A DNA stretch of 64,000 nt from assembly GCA_963739355.1 (NCBI GenBank), contig CAVUAD010000005.1, forward strand, positions 124,001-188,000, written 5' to 3'. Numbering within the stretch: the first letter of the stretch is position 1; each line of letters starts with the position of its first letter. Both the position numbers and the translations under genes were made by a program. The notes below the pieces were generated by a model. The model did not search any database. It was given only the letters and a program-made list of their open reading frames with translations, and was not told where the DNA came from. Below, in pieces: positions 61,221 through 64,000 of this stretch. Source of the stretch: JAWVFM01 sp963739355 (GTDB lineage Bacteria > Actinomycetota > Thermoleophilia > Solirubrobacterales > 70-9).

Positions 61221-62773
61221 TGGCCGCTGGCCGGGGCCGGGTCGCGCCCGCTCACCCCGGAACAGTCCTTGAGAGCCGCAAGCTCGCTCTGCAGACGAAC
61301 CTGGTCCTCCTCCTCGGGTGATCCGGAGCTGGCCGGGAAGAGGTTCTGCAGTTCGAACGGGTCCGCGTGAAGGTCGTACATCTCGCTCTCGTCGATCGGC
61401 TGACAGCTGCTCCCTGTGATCGCGCTCGTGTAGTGCACGTAGGCATGGGCAGGCTCCAGCACACCGGAATAGGCGCAGACTCCCGCTGCGGACTCAGGAT
61501 CGAACCGCGACTGGGAGAACTCGAGCAGGAGCGATCGGTCGGTCGCCCAGTGAGGCGTGTGGCCCCGCAGGAGCGGTACGAGGGAGCGCCCGTCCATGAC
61601 CCGGCAGAGGCCCGATCGCGAGCAGGGCTGCGCGCGGGCGAGCTGCAGAAGGGTCGGCGCCATGTCGATGTTGGCCGCCGGCAACGAAACGCTCGTGGTG
61701 CCGGTCCTGCCGCCGAGATAGCGCGGCGGGACCCGTATCGCGAGCGGCTCGTGGATCGCCTCTTCGTAGGGAACGATCTTGCCATGGGCGAGCCGGTGCT
61801 CGCCCATGAAGTAGCCGTTGTCCGAGGTGAACACGATCACCGTGCGAGACATCGAACCGGTGGCGAGGAGGGCCCGGTGGATTGCGGCGACACCGCGGTC
61901 GACGCCGCGGAGCGAGTCCATGCGACAGCGATACGTCTGTGTGGCGAGCTCGATGTCCGCCTTTAAGAGCAGCGGGAGGGAGCGGATCAGCGGCGGCTTG
62001 TCCGAGACGTCCGCCTCGTTGAAGCTCGGTGGGTCCGGAAGCGCCGCGTCCTCGTAGCGGCCTGCGTCTCGCGGGTCCGGGAGGGGCCCCTTCGGGCACT
62101 GGCTGGAGGCGGTTCCGATCGACGTGTGGGGCGCGCGCTCGTCGAGCTGGAGGTAGAACGGGCGATCACCCGCGCTCCAATGGCGTACCAGTTGCGTTGC
62201 GCGTCGATCGAGGACCCGCGTCACATAATCTCGCTGCCTTGACCCGTAGTGGACGATGCGGTCGTTGTCCCCGAGGTCGTACCGGTAATAGCGGGTGTCG
62301 CTGCCAACCGAGAACCACTGATCCCACCCCGGAGCCGGCACGTCGATGCCTCCTGAAGCGGTTTCGTAGTGGTTCAGGTACTTGCCGACGTGAGCCGTCC
62401 GGTAGCCGGCCGCCTCGAGCCATGCAGGGAGCACGCTGTGCTTGTGCACGAGCGCTGGGTAGCCGGGGGAGTTCGCGAGCACGCCGTTGTTGTGCGGGTA
62501 CTGCCCAGTCAGAAGCGCCGTTCTCGAGGGGCAGCACTGCGGAGTGACCACCACGTAATGCTGGAAGCTGATTCCGCCCTTGACCATCAGGCGATACGTG
62601 TCCGGCATGGACCGGTGCGTGAGCTCGTTGGCGTTCTGGTCGTCGGTCTGGACGACGATGATGTTCGGGGGTCGTCTTGGAGCGGCGTCGGCTGGTGCAG
62701 TGCCCACGGCCGAGCCGAGCGCAAGCAGGGCAAGGGCAACCGCCACCCCTGCGCGCACCGCTACGTCCCGCAT
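61208..62773 (-). CDS. secreted sulfatase
   Basis: 521 residues from ATG at 62773, followed by a signal peptide (VAVRAGVAVALALLALGSAVGTAPADA). The alkaline-phosphatase-superfamily core is clear: NIIVVQTDDQNANEL (metal Asp pair near 43), the formylglycine motif CCPSRTALLTG with the modified Cys at residue 80, AHVGKYLNHY, FTSDNGYFMGEHRLAHGK (near 317) and a late YDLHADPFELQNL. It resembles N-acetylglucosamine-6-sulfatases and should cleave sulfate esters of a glycan outside the cell once the Cys is oxidised by a formylglycine-generating enzyme, which is not in the window. Cys-rich near its end. Confidence 0.9.
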   Translation of the reverse strand: MRDVAVRAGVAVALALLALGSAVGTAPADAAPRRPPNIIVVQTDDQNANELTHRSMPDTYRLMVKGGISFQHYVVVTPQCCPSRTALLTGQYPHNNGVLANSPGYPALVHKHSVLPAWLEAAGYRTAHVGKYLNHYETASGGIDVPAPGWDQWFSVGSDTRYYRYDLGDNDRIVHYGSRQRDYVTRVLDRRATQLVRHWSAGDRPFYLQLDERAPHTSIGTASSQCPKGPLPDPRDAGRYEDAALPDPPSFNEADVSDKPPLIRSLPLLLKADIELATQTYRCRMDSLRGVDRGVAAIHRALLATGSMSRTVIVFTSDNGYFMGEHRLAHGKIVPYEEAIHEPLAIRVPPRYLGGRTGTTSVSLPAANIDMAPTLLQLARAQPCSRSGLCRVMDGRSLVPLLRGHTPHWATDRSLLLEFSQSRFDPESAAGVCAYSGVLEPAHAYVHYTSAITGSSCQPIDESEMYDLHADPFELQNLFPASSGSPEEEDQVRLQSELAALKDCSGVSGRDPAPASGHYCS

Positions 62774-62840
62774 GCCGCCATGTTGACAGGCCCGCGGGCG
62801 GGCGATCGAGGCGAACCGCATCCAGCCCGCGTCGGCACGG

Positions 62841-62846
62841 TAGCTT
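62841..62846 (+). promoter_or_regulatory. -10 box (TAGCTT) of probable leaderless promoter
   Basis: TAGCTT ends 6 nt before the GTG at 62853. Confidence 0.45.
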
Positions 62847-62852
62847 TCCGGC

Positions 62853-63368
62853 GTGGCCGTCGACGCGGAGCTCCGAGCCAAGCGCGAGGCGCTCGTCATC
62901 GAGCACATGGAGTCCGAGAACCGCCACGAGTTCGACGTCACCATGGACACCTTCGAGCACCCGCGCTACGAGCTGATCGCCACCGGGGACGTCTTCGACG
63001 GCCAGGACGCGGTCGACGGCTACTTCCAGGAGACGCGCACCGCCTTTCCCGACCAGCGCAACGAGCTGATCGCCATGCACCATGCCGACGACGCGGTGAT
63101 CGTGGAAGCCATGCTGTACGGCACTCATCTCGGCTCCTTCCGAGGGCTTCCCGCGACCGGGCGCAGGTTCGAGATGCGGTTCTGCGCGATGTTCCTCTTC
63201 GAGGGTGAGGGCCTCGTCTGCGAGCGCGTCTACTTCGACGCGGGGACCGTGCTGCGTCAGCTCGGCATCGCCCACGACCCGCTGACGCTGCGCGGGCGGG
63301 TGGCGACGGTGGTGAACCACCCGGTGACGATCGGCCGCGCCGTCGTCCGACGGGTGGTTGGACGCTGA
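62853..63368 (+). CDS. NTF2-like (SnoaL-type, ester cyclase-like) protein
   Basis: 171 residues, GTG start. N-terminal helix REALVIEHMESENRHEFDVTMDTF, then HPRYELIATGDVFDGQDAVDGYFQETRTAFPD with the ester-cyclase-like G-x-D-x-V-x-x-Y pattern, and FEMRFCAMFLFEGEGLVCERVYFD. SnoaL-like enzymes and orphan relatives share this shape. Function unknown. Divergent from the sulfatase with 79 bp between starts. A basic C-terminal extension (IGRAVVRRVVGR) may be disordered. Confidence 0.8.
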   Translation: MAVDAELRAKREALVIEHMESENRHEFDVTMDTFEHPRYELIATGDVFDGQDAVDGYFQETRTAFPDQRNELIAMHHADDAVIVEAMLYGTHLGSFRGLPATGRRFEMRFCAMFLFEGEGLVCERVYFDAGTVLRQLGIAHDPLTLRGRVATVVNHPVTIGRAVVRRVVGR

Positions 63369-63379
63369 ATAACTTGCGG

Positions 63380-63482
63380 ACGGCTTCGCCGTAGGAAATG
63401 TGCGGGCTTCGCCCTTACATGCTCGTTTCGGATCTAAAGATCCTCAACACTCATCCGCTGCTTTCGGACCTAAAGGTCCTCA
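63380..63482. repeat. four small hairpins, including a covarying 21-bp direct repeat pair
   Basis: Hairpins: ACGGC-TTC-GCCGT (63380-63392), GGGC-TTC-GCCC (63404-63414), GGATCT-AA-AGATCC (63430-63443) and GGACCT-AA-AGGTCC (63466-63479). The last two sit in near-identical 21-bp repeats (63426-63446 and 63462-63482) whose two differences pair with each other. They lie after both convergent genes and may terminate transcription from both sides. Confidence 0.6.
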
Positions 63483-64000
63483 CTTCAGTAACCGGGAAAG
63501 CCTGCGGTCCTTCAGCACCCGGCCGCCCGTCTGCTCCGCCGGGCAGTACGTGGTGGTGTGCTCCGCGAAGTGCACCGCCGCCAGGGTGGCGCCGCAGCGG
63601 GGGCAGTCCTCGCCCTCGCGGCGGTGAACCTGGAGGGGCATCGGCATCTTGTCGGGGATCGTCTCGCCGATGACCTCCTCGTAGTGCTCGACGGCGTCGC
63701 CCAGCACGTGCAGCGCCCCGTGTAGCGCCTCGACCTCGGCCGCGACCAGGTCCGCGCCCTTCCGGAACGGGCCGAGGCGGGCCTCCCAGAGGATCTCGTC
63801 AACCCAGGAGCGCCCGATGCCGGCGATCGTTCGCTGGTTGCGGAGCAGCGGGTGAAGCTGGCGCGGCTCGTCGAGCGCCGCGCGCAGATCCTCGAGCGGC
63901 GGCGCGGGCCATGCCTCCGGGCCCAGCGTCGCCACCATCTCGTCGGCGCTCACGGCGTCGCGGGGCATGAGCTTCGCCCAGGCTCGCTGCTTGGTCCCGA
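63480..64000 (-). CDS. Fpg/Nei family DNA glycosylase, C-terminal part
   Basis: The gene runs off the right edge; about 172 residues of the C-terminal part are present. The helix-two-turn-helix motif shows NQRTIAGIGRSWVDEILWEARLGPF (near the middle), followed by a zinc-finger region CPRCG...YCPAEQTGG and KDRRLSRLLK. Fpg/Nei enzymes excise oxidised bases and cut at abasic sites. The finger reads C-x2-C and C-P-A-E-Q, so the fourth Cys found in most members (YCPxCQ) is replaced by Glu. Some relatives use a zincless finger, so activity may persist. The catalytic N-terminal Pro-Glu is outside the window. Confidence 0.87.
   Translation of the reverse strand, partial: GTKQRAWAKLMPRDAVSADEMVATLGPEAWPAPPLEDLRAALDEPRQLHPLLRNQRTIAGIGRSWVDEILWEARLGPFRKGADLVAAEVEALHGALHVLGDAVEHYEEVIGETIPDKMPMPLQVHRREGEDCPRCGATLAAVHFAEHTTTYCPAEQTGGRVLKDRRLSRLLK

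Overview
The window reads as chromosome of a very GC-rich (roughly 70% by eye) actinobacterium. The style of the secreted proteins, the c-di-GMP enzymes, the many GTG/TTG starts, the TAnnnT -10 boxes and the gene mix suggest the class Thermoleophilia (Solirubrobacterales/Gaiellales). That placement is inference, with no rRNA to test it. There is no phage, transposase, integrase, CRISPR array or large gene cluster. Coding density is very high, no gene-free stretch exceeds 300 bases, and convergent genes often share their stop codons.

Layout: 1-5.8 kb: end of an MFS exporter, then a minus-strand operon (FAD oxidoreductase, DUF1365, cyclopropane-type fatty-acid synthase, alpha/beta hydrolase, PAP2 phosphatase) that probably modifies membrane lipids. 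5.9-12.5 kb: two c-di-GMP enzymes around a GT-C-like membrane protein and an FAH-family enzyme. 12.5-23.9 kb: a frameshifted DUF1801 gene, two secreted proteins built from the same undescribed Cys-containing triple repeat (13.1 and 23.2 kb), tRNA-Asp, a nicotinate phosphoribosyltransferase homologue, acyl-CoA dehydrogenase, ferritin, and a flavodoxin/enolase-like/deacetylase operon. 24-27.6 kb: a three-gene operon (Orn/Lys/Arg decarboxylase, guanidino-group hydrolase, M20 carbamoylase) that could make putrescine from arginine. 28.7-31.1 kb: a Tat-exported protein translationally coupled to a GMC oxidoreductase. 31-40 kb: CNNM/HlyC-type protein, thioesterase, hydroxyacyl-CoA dehydrogenase, thiolase and a second acyl-CoA dehydrogenase. 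The last two carry matching palindromes that look like operators of one fatty-acid repressor. A membrane-anchored CWB2-like protein and a CDF metal exporter also lie here. 40-47 kb: M23 peptidase, a secreted low-complexity protein behind a structured leader, and the lysA-hom-GNAT-thrC operon. 47-64 kb: comF, hpf, acyl-CoA synthetase, esterase, secA, an asparagine-synthetase-like protein, a membrane regulator with an apparent CTG start, a DUF4397 protein with a sortase, prfB with its programmed +1 frameshift, nadC, a sulfatase and the end of an Fpg/Nei glycosylase.

Themes: (1) fatty-acid activation and beta-oxidation genes are scattered through the window and partly share an operator. (2) NAD is supplied by de novo (nadC) and salvage routes. 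(3) Many proteins are exported. (4) At least fourteen genes have a TAnnnT hexamer 6-8 nt before the start codon, the signature of leaderless transcripts. The same rule points to a CTG start for the regulator at 57.7 kb. (5) The order comF-hpf-secA-prfB is the one seen in Firmicutes, with unrelated genes inserted.
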